From a virus, in IMG/VR virus record IMGVR_UViG_3300025759_000630, positions 1-25,501 of that record: a DNA stretch of 25,501 nt. The stretch is one strand, 5' to 3'. Under the pieces are notes generated by a model. It worked only from the letters and a program-made list of their open reading frames with translations. It ran no database searches and was not told the DNA's origin. Both the position numbers and the translations under genes were made by a program. Position 1 is the stretch's first letter; every line of letters begins with the position of its first letter. Shown here one piece after another: positions 1 to 8,569 of this stretch.

Positions 1-807
1 TTTTTGTATACCTGCACCTATAATAGGTAAAGCACCTGCTACTGCTGTACCTACACCTGCACCTATTATAGAATCAAAAGCAACATCCATTAATTCTATA
101 TTTGACTCAGGTGTTTTATCATCCATATACGCTTTTCTTCTTATGTCTTGACTAGCAACATTATAACCAGCACCAAAAGCTCCACCTGTAACTCCACCTG
201 TTAGTAACTGTTTTGATGCCTGTGTTTTTGGAAGCATTAATTTTATTCCTTCACGCACAGCATTCTTACCTACAAGTGCAGTACCAAATTTTAAACCTGC
301 TCTTCCTACTATGCCAACACCTAGCAAGTTTATAGGATCAAGTATTGCTGCTTTTAAATAATCTTTGGTTGCTCTTCCTACAGTGTCACCACCTTCTTGT
401 CCTGCACTTGGCAGTTGTTCATAATAGTTATACAACTTACCAAACTTTCTTCTATCATCTTCTTTTGCTTTTCTTAAATAATCAATTTGCCCTGCTATAG
501 ATATGCTGTTTGTTTCAAATCTTCTAGCATGAGTAATAAATCTTTTTACATAATCTTCATCACTTTCATTTGATTGTTGCAAACCATTTTCACCTAATCT
601 TTTAGGCAGATACTCTCTTAATGTTTCCATTTTATCTGTGTCGTTAGCAAAGTCTTCTATTGAAAATGCATTAGGAGTTGTGTCTTCATAAATAGATTTA
701 ACAACAGGAAGAGTAGATGTTTTAGAACCTGTTCTATACTTATCAAATACAGAACCTGTGCTTACTGTTTGTTGAGCATTGTTTCTATACTTATCAAATA
801 TACTCAT
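1..807 (-). CDS. Large virion/ejection-type protein, N-terminal part (runs off the left edge)
   Basis: An open frame of 269 codons starts at ATG 805-807 and has no stop before base 1, so the gene is partial. Its ATG overlaps the TAA of the upstream gene (TAATG). The first 25 residues contain a short duplication (FDKYR at 5-9 and 21-25). Residues 80-140 are charged and probably helical. Residues 151-181, 201-217 and 242-267 are Gly/Ala-rich hydrophobic stretches, the first beginning ILDPINLLGVG. Alternating charged and Gly-rich hydrophobic segments, in the last position of the structural block, fit the very large internal/ejection proteins of podoviruses (T7 gp16 position). That role is inferred from context; no catalytic motif is visible in the part present. 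The reading frame is certain, the function uncertain. Confidence 0.75.
   Translation of the reverse strand, partial: MSIFDKYRNNAQQTVSTGSVFDKYRTGSKTSTLPVVKSIYEDTTPNAFSIEDFANDTDKMETLREYLPKRLGENGLQQSNESDEDYVKRFITHARRFETNSISIAGQIDYLRKAKEDDRRKFGKLYNYYEQLPSAGQEGGDTVGRATKDYLKAAILDPINLLGVGIVGRAGLKFGTALVGKNAVREGIKLMLPKTQASKQLLTGGVTGGAFGAGYNVASQDIRRKAYMDDKTPESNIELMDVAFDSIIGAGVGTAVAGALPIIGAGIQK
732..800 (-). repeat. Short direct repeat in the partial left-end gene
   Basis: An identical 18-bp sequence occurs at 732-749 and 783-800, offset by 51 bp (17 codons, in frame). It encodes FDKYR twice near the N-terminus, a recent micro-duplication or a repeated binding motif. Confidence 0.8.
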
Positions 808-3128
808 TAGTTTTCAAACCCTGTGTCTTTTGCTGTTAATAAATTATTAGTCATTCTTAATTGTCTGTCGGTTCTATTTAATGATAGGAACTGTTTTAAT
901 AATTTAAATCGCATTTTTTGTTTTTCTTCTTCAGGCACATTAATAAATGATGGTCTTTGTAACTGACCATAGTCTTGTGCTCTTCCTACTTCAGCAAAAA
1001 TTTCATCAGGGTATTTTTGTTTAAATGAATTAATATCAGTATTAAATAATGTAAAGTCTTCTAGTGAATATTTGTTTGGATCAAGACCTTTATCAATCAT
1101 ACTAAAAAATCTTCTATCAATAGAGTATGCATTGGCAGCTAGAAAACTGTTAATAGTTTCTGAATCCAAAGTTTGTGGTGTAATCTTTGTAAGAACAGAT
1201 GAAGTTGCACTTAAATTTTGTGGCTTATCTAGTTCATAAACATTTTTTCCACCCTTAGGATATATAAAAATTTCATCAGGAACAGTTTCTACTTTTGGTG
1301 TAGTAATATCTTCTGCTTGTTTTGTTTTTCTAAATGAGTCAAGTGCTAAACTATAATACTTATTTGCTTCTGCACGAGAGGATACTCCAAAGTCTGTTGT
1401 TATTGAATCAACTATAATATCTTTACTGTCTCCACCTTCAATTGCTTTTATAATAAGATTAAAATGTTCTTGATTAATTTCTGATGTTTCTGTTTCACTC
1501 ATGGATGAAATTTCCATAGCATCTAATTCATTTATATTAGGAATATAATTTCTAGTAATATTAAAATAATCATCGTATGCTTGATTAGGTATTTTTGGTG
1601 TGTATGTGCCATCACTAGCTATGTTTCCATAAGACTTTATTAGAAAACTCATTGCATCATTTTGTATTTTCTGTTGAATTTTTGTAAACTCAGGAGTGCC
1701 TTCATATATTTTTTTCTCTACTCCACTTTCATTTCTAGTAAAAAATTTTGTACTAGTTGTAGTGCCACCCATTGTAATGCCTTTTTGTAGCTCTGCTCCT
1801 CCTGTTACTATATCCTCTTGCCCAAAACCATAGCGAACTTTTAAACGTGTTTCTATTTCATTTTGTAGTAAAAGTATGTTTCTTAAACCTGTTACTGGGT
1901 CTTGTGTTGCAAGATTTTTAGCCACTCTAAGGGCAGTAAAACTTTGGTACAAGCCATCTGCTTCTTCTAGTTGTGTAGTTAATCTACTTATTATTGTTGG
2001 ATCAGTTTCTCCAATTAATTTATTTTTAATAAATGCATAAGATGCACCTGCATTATTTATTTCTTGGTCTATATCTACATCCTCTAACCTATTCTCTGCA
2101 AATGATGTGTTAGCTTTTTGTTCTCTTAAAACTAAATCAGCTATTTCATCTGCATTTTTTAAATCTTTTTGTTTAAGTTTAAGATCAATCTCAGACGCTG
2201 CTTTATCAATAGTTTGTTGGTCAAGATCGCCTGTAATTTTTTTTAATTCTAGAGGATGCATAATTGATTTATGTTTTATATTCAGTCGCTGTACTTTTTG
2301 ATTTAGTGCTTGTGTTTCTTGCTGTGCAATACTCTCTTCCATAGCAATCAATACATCAGTAGGAATAGCATCATAGCTTGGAGCTTTCCAACCTGTACCT
2401 TCACCTAGTTGACCTTCTACTTGCTCAGGTTTAATTATATTTAAACCTATCAACTGACTTCTTACACCACTTTGTATAAAGGAAGCTGGTATATCAAAAC
2501 CACCAACTGTTTGGTATTTACCTGCTTCAGTCTGTGAGTATGCTTGTAGTTGTTTATCTACATCAGGGTATGGATTTAACCCCTGTGCATAAGCACTAGA
2601 TGCTTTCTTAATGCCAAGACCTACAAATGCCTGAGCATCAAAGTCATCTTTTTCTTTTGCTGCAAGATAATCATCGCTTCTTTGAAATGTGTTCTTTAAA
2701 AACTTTTGTTTATTCATTTGATCATAACTAAACTCAGGTGGTTTATAGCCTAGTACACTATCAATAGACACACCTGCTTCACTAACAGCAGGTTGCTTGG
2801 TATTTTTTAAGTAATCATATTGTGCCTTAGTTTTATCTTCTTTATATGCTTCAAGAAATTCTGTAGCTCCATCTGGACCACCTAATAAAATCATTTCTAT
2901 CTGACCCTTATCAAGATCAAGGTCTAATCCTTTTAGTTTATTATAGGCATCTTGGTATTTTCTTTTATCTAGCTGAAACTGTCTATCCCAATCATCATGT
3001 TTGTTCATAAACCTTTCAGTGGCTCTATCAATAATAGTCTCTGCTCGTCTTTCTTTATCAGCTAATTTTTCTGAACCTTTTGCCGCGGCTCCACCAAGTG
3101 CCTGTGCTGGCATAAATTTAAAACCCAT
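807..3128 (-). CDS. Large putative internal virion protein, unknown family
   Basis: A 773-residue protein that is mostly charged and predicted helical, with an Ala/Gly-rich start (residues 7-18) followed by a Lys/Glu/Asp-rich region (20-70). I see no signal peptide, membrane segment or enzyme motif. AAGGAG lies just upstream and the ATG overlaps the previous stop as TAATG, which supports the start at 3128. It sits between small structural-type proteins and a partial Gly-rich giant protein, the place where podoviruses encode internal core/ejection proteins (T7 gp15/gp16 region). I infer an internal virion protein from size, composition and order; I do not recognise a named family. Confidence 0.7.
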   Translation of the reverse strand: MGFKFMPAQALGGAAAKGSEKLADKERRAETIIDRATERFMNKHDDWDRQFQLDKRKYQDAYNKLKGLDLDLDKGQIEMILLGGPDGATEFLEAYKEDKTKAQYDYLKNTKQPAVSEAGVSIDSVLGYKPPEFSYDQMNKQKFLKNTFQRSDDYLAAKEKDDFDAQAFVGLGIKKASSAYAQGLNPYPDVDKQLQAYSQTEAGKYQTVGGFDIPASFIQSGVRSQLIGLNIIKPEQVEGQLGEGTGWKAPSYDAIPTDVLIAMEESIAQQETQALNQKVQRLNIKHKSIMHPLELKKITGDLDQQTIDKAASEIDLKLKQKDLKNADEIADLVLREQKANTSFAENRLEDVDIDQEINNAGASYAFIKNKLIGETDPTIISRLTTQLEEADGLYQSFTALRVAKNLATQDPVTGLRNILLLQNEIETRLKVRYGFGQEDIVTGGAELQKGITMGGTTTSTKFFTRNESGVEKKIYEGTPEFTKIQQKIQNDAMSFLIKSYGNIASDGTYTPKIPNQAYDDYFNITRNYIPNINELDAMEISSMSETETSEINQEHFNLIIKAIEGGDSKDIIVDSITTDFGVSSRAEANKYYSLALDSFRKTKQAEDITTPKVETVPDEIFIYPKGGKNVYELDKPQNLSATSSVLTKITPQTLDSETINSFLAANAYSIDRRFFSMIDKGLDPNKYSLEDFTLFNTDINSFKQKYPDEIFAEVGRAQDYGQLQRPSFINVPEEEKQKMRFKLLKQFLSLNRTDRQLRMTNNLLTAKDTGFEN

Positions 3129-3607
3129 TATTGTATCTCCTTTTTAGCCATTAGACCTGTTTGTTTTTTTACTTGCTCACCTGCTTGTTTAATTTCAGGT
3201 TCGTTTTCTTTTAACTCTTCTTCCATAACTTCTCTTATAGCTCTTATATTAACTCTATCTTTTTCAGGTACGCTTGTATCTATTGTATACTTTATATTTG
3301 CAACGTCACACATTCCTTTCATAAACTCTACAAGTAAAGGATTAAGTAGTAGCCCAACGTCTACACTATGTATCCCTTCCATAACACCACCTGTTGTCAT
3401 AGACTCTGATATAATTGTTAATGGCAATCCTGTTTTTACTACACTAAATAAATTAGTTGACTTTTCTTGAGTAGATAACATCTCAAGATAAAACTCTAAA
3501 CTTTCTTCTACTGTACTGAAACGAGGTGGGTTTAACCAAGGTCTACTATTTAGACCTGCTGTCATTCCCTGTCCCGGAACAGGTGCTCTAAACCTTTGTT
3601 TTTGCAT
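3128..3607 (-). CDS. Small virion-associated protein with RAPVPGQGMT motif
   Basis: 159 residues. The N-terminus (residues 7-35) has an R-A-P-V-P-G-Q-G-M-T motif followed by SRPW and PPRFSTVEE. Similar '(I/V)PGxxMT...RPW..PP' starts recur next to internal virion protein genes in marine phages, as far as I recall. The middle (60-110) is moderately hydrophobic; the C-terminus (125-159) is highly charged and probably helical. The start at 3607 overlaps the upstream gene by 20 bp; a later ATG at residue 15 is possible but has a weaker ribosome site. The biochemical role is unknown; context suggests a virion or internal-core component. Confidence 0.65.
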   Translation of the reverse strand: MQKQRFRAPVPGQGMTAGLNSRPWLNPPRFSTVEESLEFYLEMLSTQEKSTNLFSVVKTGLPLTIISESMTTGGVMEGIHSVDVGLLLNPLLVEFMKGMCDVANIKYTIDTSVPEKDRVNIRAIREVMEEELKENEPEIKQAGEQVKKQTGLMAKKEIQ

Positions 3608-3845
3608 TTGTTTTAAACCCTTCTTCTATTCTCTTTGCCATTTTAGCTACTCTCATTATTTCCTGTTGCTTTCTATTTGCTGCTAGTGTTTCATTTCTAT
3701 TTATAATTCTTTGTTGGGGTCTTTGCATTAATGTTCCTTTATAGTCATCAGCAGGATTAAAATCTGTTTGTTTCATCTGTGCTTTTAATAGCTGTATTCT
3801 TGCATATGCCATCTCTGCTGCTTTTGTTTTTCCTACTGTACTCAT
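3588..3845 (-). CDS. Small basic helical protein, unknown
   Basis: 85 residues from the chosen start MSTVGKTKAA. An upstream in-frame ATG at 3869 exists, but AAGGAG sits 8 bases before the ATG at 3845 and the longer form would overlap the upstream gene, so 3845 is preferred. The protein is rich in Lys/Arg/Gln/Met and predicted almost wholly helical (10-30 and 50-80), with no membrane segment. It lies between the hendecad-repeat protein and a small virion-associated protein, and is probably co-translated with both. A core or assembly accessory role is only a guess from position. Confidence 0.65.
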   Translation of the reverse strand: MSTVGKTKAAEMAYARIQLLKAQMKQTDFNPADDYKGTLMQRPQQRIINRNETLAANRKQQEIMRVAKMAKRIEEGFKTNAKTKV

Positions 3846-3858
3846 TTCTATACTCCTT

Positions 3859-5484
3859 TTATTCAGCAACTACAGGTATACCAAACATTTTACCTGCTAT
3901 TGATCCACCTATTTTACTTGTAAACAAGTCCATAACAAAACCACCTATTGCACCACTTGCTTCAGCAGATAAATCTAAATGTTTTAAATCCATTTGTAAT
4001 TTAGCATCAATCTCTGCAAGAGTAAGTTCATGTAATCTATCTTTACCACTCTCGCCACTTGTCCATGCCCATTCCATTAAGTCACTCATGTGTGACCACA
4101 TGTTATTGTATGCTGTATTAGATATATCTAATAATGCTTTCGCATTAAATTCATTTGAATAATTTTGTGCTGCACTATCTGTGGTTGCTATCTGTTGCTT
4201 CCATTTCTTATTAAACTGTTCTATTACTAATTGGTTCTGTGCATTAAACTGTTCACGTTGATCTTCTAACTGTTGGTTAAACTTAGCCATTGAATTTGTT
4301 TCACCTGTGTTAAACTTCTCCATAGCATTTACTTGTGTTGCATTAAACTGTGCTATATTGTTAGCAAGGTTAGCCATAAATTGATCTGTTTGCATTTTTG
4401 ATTCTGCATTAAATTGTTTGGATGCATTGTCAGCGGCTTGATCTGATAACATAAAATCTTGTTGGGCTTTTGTGTTAAGTATTTCTGTTTGTTGTGCGGC
4501 TTCAAAGTTAGCAAGATCAACTTCTAAAAATCTTTTAGAGTTTTCTACTGCTGCTTGTTGTCTGTTGTTTAAGTTAGCTATATTAAGGGAAGACAATGCG
4601 GCAGCTTTTGCAAGTGTAACTTGTTGTGCATTTGATGCATTTGTTAAACCATACTCTGCAAATACATTAGCATCTGCTTTTGCTATAGGTAATTGTGACT
4701 CTAGTATTGCATTAAAAACTGCACCACTTGCCATAGTACTTGCACCTAAACCACGAGATGCCATAGCTGACATTGCCGCCCTAACGGCTGCTGTAGCATA
4801 AGAAGGTATCTGTCCTTCTTCAGCTTGAGCACTTAACATTTCTAGCTGACCTTGTACTGTAGCTTTCTTTGCTACTTCTGCTTGTCCTGCTTTTAGTGCC
4901 GCATTATATGTTGCTAGTTCTTCTGCTGACATATCTCCTTGAGCAGCTTTAACTAACATATCATCTGTTACTTCAGTTGTTTTAGCTTCAGCTTTAGGTG
5001 CATCACCTACTTTTGTTGGATCATATGTTTCTGCTTCTACATTTTTTGCAGGGTCTGTTGTTGTAGTGTCTCCTGTTTCTACTTTTACTTTTGGTTTATT
5101 TTCATCTAACTTTTCAAATGGGTCAATAAATTGATCGTCTTGTTCATCTATTTTATTAGGTTCTAACTTACCTCCTTTAGGTATGCTAGGGTCTCCTATT
5201 TGACCTACAGTAAAATCTGTAATATTTTGTGTCTTTTTATCTTCATCTAGTTTTTTAAATGGGTCAATAGGTTGATTATCTCCTGCATCACCCCCTTCTT
5301 GCATCTTTCTAACTACACCACCTTCAGCCATCTGCATAGCCTTTGCATTATAGTTTCGCATCATATTACTCTTCTCAGGGTTAGCCATCAAGAAGTTTTC
5401 AAACTGATTCATGTCACCTGTATGACCCATTGAACGTGCTATACGTTGCATAGCTTCAGGTTTAAATGCTTTAAAAGTTGCCAT
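3859..5484 (-). CDS. Internal/virion protein with 11-residue Phe-Asn coiled-coil repeat
   Basis: 541 residues. Order: helical N-terminus (1-50), a MAEGGVV-type Gly/Met segment (52-66), an acidic disordered linker (67-175) with two copies of IDPF(K/E)KLDE(D/N)K at 73-83 and 120-130, an Ala-rich helical region (175-330), then a strictly periodic array with Phe at 358, 369, 380, 391, 402, 413, 424 and 446, usually followed by Asn. The last 40 residues are Gly-rich and hydrophobic (GAIGGFVMDLF, IGGSIAGKMFG). An 11-residue period predicts a near-straight helical bundle, and the Gly-rich tail could insert in membrane. By order and shape I infer an internal/ejection protein that could form a tube or rod. 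The start has AGGTAA upstream and a short gap to the upstream gene. Confidence 0.75.
   Translation of the reverse strand: MATFKAFKPEAMQRIARSMGHTGDMNQFENFLMANPEKSNMMRNYNAKAMQMAEGGVVRKMQEGGDAGDNQPIDPFKKLDEDKKTQNITDFTVGQIGDPSIPKGGKLEPNKIDEQDDQFIDPFEKLDENKPKVKVETGDTTTTDPAKNVEAETYDPTKVGDAPKAEAKTTEVTDDMLVKAAQGDMSAEELATYNAALKAGQAEVAKKATVQGQLEMLSAQAEEGQIPSYATAAVRAAMSAMASRGLGASTMASGAVFNAILESQLPIAKADANVFAEYGLTNASNAQQVTLAKAAALSSLNIANLNNRQQAAVENSKRFLEVDLANFEAAQQTEILNTKAQQDFMLSDQAADNASKQFNAESKMQTDQFMANLANNIAQFNATQVNAMEKFNTGETNSMAKFNQQLEDQREQFNAQNQLVIEQFNKKWKQQIATTDSAAQNYSNEFNAKALLDISNTAYNNMWSHMSDLMEWAWTSGESGKDRLHELTLAEIDAKLQMDLKHLDLSAEASGAIGGFVMDLFTSKIGGSIAGKMFGIPVVAE
4147..4413 (-). repeat. Hendecad (11-residue, 33-bp) repeat region within the 541-aa protein
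   Basis: Residues 358-446 show a Phe, nearly always followed by Asn (and often Ala or Gln), every 11 residues for seven consecutive positions. One position is substituted (Thr 435) and the next Phe-Asn falls exactly 22 residues after the seventh. Gln/Asn/Glu fill the other positions. The spacing is read directly from the translation. Confidence 0.9.
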
Positions 5485-5486
5485 AA

Positions 5487-5717
5487 TTATTTACCTATTA
5501 ATATCTTATCTAATTTATCTTCTAATCTTTGAAGTGCATCCATTACTACATGCATGTCTTCTTTAACGTCATCACGTTTTGCATACTCTTCTCTTGTTTT
5601 ATTTAACAGTATGTCAAGTCTTTTTATCTCTACAAACATACCACGAAAGACCCATATAACAGGAGCTATTACGACTGTAAGTATTCCGTTCCAAAATAGT
5701 ATAGGGTTTATTTCCAT
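5487..5717 (-). CDS. Small membrane-anchored coiled-coil protein, possible lysis-accessory protein
   Basis: 76 residues. Residues 4-27 form one hydrophobic segment (ILFWNGILTVVIAPVIWVF) that should cross the membrane. The rest is a charged helix with Leu/Ile at heptad-like spacing (34-73), ending DKILIGK. One N-terminal membrane segment with a C-terminal coiled coil fits a holin-like, spanin-like or membrane-tether protein. No endolysin is next to it, so a lysis role is inference. It lies between the second fibre gene and the internal protein block, with 2 bp to the downstream gene and 13 bp to the upstream one. Confidence 0.65.
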   Translation of the reverse strand: MEINPILFWNGILTVVIAPVIWVFRGMFVEIKRLDILLNKTREEYAKRDDVKEDMHVVMDALQRLEDKLDKILIGK

Positions 5718-5730
5718 AGTTTAATTTCCA

Positions 5731-6537
5731 TTAATTTTTATATGTTGTTAACATATAATTATTAGCACCATTGTAACTAGAAGTGTAATCAGCAGGTGCA
5801 TTACAATTCGTTGTAATATAAAGAGCAAATGCGTTAGTGCCGTACCCAGATGTAGTTATCTCAATATTTTTATTAGCTTCAAAAACAATATCAAATTCAT
5901 AATAACCTGCTCCATGAGCAATAGTTTGACTAGATAAACCACCACTAATCACACCTGCTCCACCGATTGTAAGTGATCCAGCAGGACTATTACCTCCACT
6001 TACAGCCGCATTAACTCTGTATTGACCTGTTTTATTCATTTGAATTTTGCTAAATGTACCAGAAGAACCTACTTCATAAGCCTGATTTACTAGAAAAAAT
6101 AGTTGAGATTCATATTGAGTATTAGCAGAAGAGATTGCTGAATAGTTAATTCCCCATCCTGAATGATATAAATTACTACTACTATTTTTTTGACCTACCC
6201 AAGGTCTTTGTGAACTACCAGTTCTTGTCCAATCTCCGTTCAAGGTTACATAGTTTGTTCCTGATCCGGGATTTATTGCTGAACAAGTTGGTGCAACAAG
6301 TTTCATTCCACCATAAAAATCATCAAAGGCTAATGCTGAACCACTTGTGCCAACATTGGAGTTAGCGTTACTTGCTAAAGTTGTTTGATATGAAGAACCA
6401 TTGTAACTAGCAGGATTAGGAACATAGGATTCGCCTTTGTGTAACTCATCAAGATTAACTGAACCACTTGCTGCCTTATAAAAATTTCTAATTTGTTCAA
6501 AGGATATAGACCCTGAGGATGGTAGTTGTGTTGTCAT
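5731..6537 (-). CDS. Tail fibre/virion structural protein
   Basis: 268 residues. The N-terminal 80 residues contain SSGSISFEQIRNFY, a Ser/Asn-rich stretch and a closing GSALAFDDFYGG. Paired '(S/L)SFxxIxxFY ... LxFxxFYG' segments are typical of short virion fibre proteins in marine and cyanobacterial phages. The rest is beta-type, rich in Ser, Gly, Asn and aromatic residues, with no enzyme signature; residues 85-260 look like one beta-sandwich receptor-binding-type domain. The ATG overlaps the stop of the S74 fibre (ATGA), so the two are translationally coupled and may assemble together. Receptor binding is inferred. Confidence 0.75.
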   Translation of the reverse strand: MTTQLPSSGSISFEQIRNFYKAASGSVNLDELHKGESYVPNPASYNGSSYQTTLASNANSNVGTSGSALAFDDFYGGMKLVAPTCSAINPGSGTNYVTLNGDWTRTGSSQRPWVGQKNSSSNLYHSGWGINYSAISSANTQYESQLFFLVNQAYEVGSSGTFSKIQMNKTGQYRVNAAVSGGNSPAGSLTIGGAGVISGGLSSQTIAHGAGYYEFDIVFEANKNIEITTSGYGTNAFALYITTNCNAPADYTSSYNGANNYMLTTYKN

Positions 6538-8561
6538 TTACATTTACACCCATTTTTATGTTCGTCTAATTCATTTTTGATATCTTTGATTGCTTCTATT
6601 AATAAGGGTACAAGTTTTTCATACTGCACAGTATAATAATTATTGTCAATAGGAGCAGGTTTAACTGCTTCAGGACATACTTCTAAAACTTCTTGTGCAG
6701 ACACACCAACCTGATCTTCATCATCAAATATATTAGCATCTAATTTTTTAGCTGTGTCGTTCCAATTAAAATTATAACCATTTAATTTAGAAACTTTCTC
6801 TAATGCTAAAGGTATTGTTTCTTTAAAATCTTTTAATCTTTTATCTGATGTTAAACCTGTAATATTTCCTGAAGCTGTTATTGCACCTGCAACTGTAAGA
6901 GTATTACCATCAAAAGTTAGATTAGCTTCATCTACAATAGCACTTGTACCATTTCCTGTTAGCACTCTATTGTTTGTAAACGTTGTAGCACCTGTACCAC
7001 CTTTAGCTACACTTAATTGTTCACCTCCTGATGCATCAAACCCTGAGTTATTTACTGTAACAGCCGAAAAACCTAAGTTTCCAGAACCATCTGTTTTTAG
7101 AAAATGATTAGCACTTCCATCACTAGCAGGTAAAGTAAATTCTGTGTCACTTGCTGTCTTTTTTAACTTACCTATTAATGTTGTACCTGTAACTGTTGTA
7201 GCACCTGATACACTACCTACTAAATCGCCTGTTACATTGCCTTCAACACTAGCTACAATTGTACCTGCCGTACCTGAAAATACTTCTGAAGAATTAGTTG
7301 CATCAGCTATGAAAGTAAACTTACCTGCACTATCATCAAACCCAAAAAAACCTACTTTAGCAGCAGAGCCTGTATGATATTTAAATTCTATACCTCTATC
7401 TTTATTGTCATCAGAAGCATTTGCACCCAATGTAATAATAGGATCAGCGATAGTTGTTACTGTACTGTTAACAGTTGTTGTTGTACCATTTACTATTAAG
7501 TCTGCACCTACAGTAAGATTGCCTGACGTTTCAATACCTGCAGCAGTCGTAGTTATTCTTGCTGTATTATCATGGTAAATAATAGAAGCACCATCTGCTG
7601 TAAACTCTGCTAGTTTCTCATCACCTGCTTGTTTCTTTAGCGTAATAACACTACCTCTAATTATTAACCCACCATCTCCTGAATCATCAATATAAGAGTT
7701 ACTACCATCGTGATATATTTCTAAGTCAGCACCTGCACCAAACAGTAACTTATCACTATCTTCAAAACGTAACCCTGTATCTGCTACGTGTGTTACTGTT
7801 ACATCGTTGTCTGTACCAAAACCTAACACAGCACCATCACTATTTAACTGAAGATCATTACTAACTGTTACTGCTGTAGATGCATTAAGATCAATAGTAA
7901 CCTCACCATCAATTGTCATTACACCATCAGAACTTTGATGTATAAAGGTAGCTACATCTCCAAAGGTTAATTTGTTTGTACTGTTAAGTGTTAATCCTGT
8001 TCCATCTGTATGTGTTAAAGTTGTATCTGTATCAGCACCAAAACCTAGTACTGCTGAGTCAGAACCTAATACAAGGTCATCTCCTACTAATAAATCTGTT
8101 GACACATCTACTCTTGTACTTGCGTTAATATCTACAATAGGTGCTGTAATTTCTAGTTCACCATCAGCATCTATATCTAACTGACCATCTGTTGATGAGT
8201 TTATAAATATTGCATCATCTCTAAACTGTATCTTTTTATCAGTAGCTACAAGCATGTCTCTACCTAACCCATCAATATAGGCTGTGCCATCTATGAATAT
8301 ATCTTTAAACTCTAGGGCATCTGTACCTATATCTAATGTATTAGTTGTCTTTGGTGTAACAAGAGAACTTGAAACTACAAGGTCTTGTCCCGGACCTATC
8401 TTAGTTACAGCACCACCATTCTCTGATGTGCCATCATGAGTATGTCCTGATGTTCCAAATGCTGTAGCTATTGCATCAAACTCTCCATCAAAGTCTGATG
8501 CATTAATAATATTACCATCTGCAATATTATTTGTTGTATCTGTTCTTGTGTAACCTGCCAT
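6534..8561 (-). CDS. Tail fibre with C-terminal peptidase_S74 intramolecular chaperone
   Basis: 675 residues. The N-terminus (1-45) includes DFDGEFDAIATAF and HTHDG, typical of the tail-proximal part of phage fibres. Residues 108-305 hold three diverged beta repeats, e.g. KIQFRD-AIFI-SSTDGQLDID, KLTFGD-ATFI-QSSDGVMTID and KLLFGAGADLEIYHDG, that should stack as a beta-helical trimer. Residues 571-675 match the S74 chaperone family: S572-D-K-R-L-K577 carries the expected Ser-Lys dyad, followed by GVSAQEV (49 residues after Thr571) and a C-terminal coiled coil. In this family the chaperone folds the trimer and cuts itself off just before the Ser, here between T571 and S572. The protein ends in an odd GCKCK. 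This is the clearest main fibre in the window. Confidence 0.92.
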   Translation of the reverse strand: MAGYTRTDTTNNIADGNIINASDFDGEFDAIATAFGTSGHTHDGTSENGGAVTKIGPGQDLVVSSSLVTPKTTNTLDIGTDALEFKDIFIDGTAYIDGLGRDMLVATDKKIQFRDDAIFINSSTDGQLDIDADGELEITAPIVDINASTRVDVSTDLLVGDDLVLGSDSAVLGFGADTDTTLTHTDGTGLTLNSTNKLTFGDVATFIHQSSDGVMTIDGEVTIDLNASTAVTVSNDLQLNSDGAVLGFGTDNDVTVTHVADTGLRFEDSDKLLFGAGADLEIYHDGSNSYIDDSGDGGLIIRGSVITLKKQAGDEKLAEFTADGASIIYHDNTARITTTAAGIETSGNLTVGADLIVNGTTTTVNSTVTTIADPIITLGANASDDNKDRGIEFKYHTGSAAKVGFFGFDDSAGKFTFIADATNSSEVFSGTAGTIVASVEGNVTGDLVGSVSGATTVTGTTLIGKLKKTASDTEFTLPASDGSANHFLKTDGSGNLGFSAVTVNNSGFDASGGEQLSVAKGGTGATTFTNNRVLTGNGTSAIVDEANLTFDGNTLTVAGAITASGNITGLTSDKRLKDFKETIPLALEKVSKLNGYNFNWNDTAKKLDANIFDDEDQVGVSAQEVLEVCPEAVKPAPIDNNYYTVQYEKLVPLLIEAIKDIKNELDEHKNGCKCK

Positions 8562-8569
8562 AATAAATC

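Noticed and set aside
3779-4162. Plus-strand hydrophobic open frame resembling a membrane protein
   Set aside because: It overlaps two supported minus-strand genes and their ribosome site; hydrophobicity is a by-product of reading Lys/Glu codons antisense.
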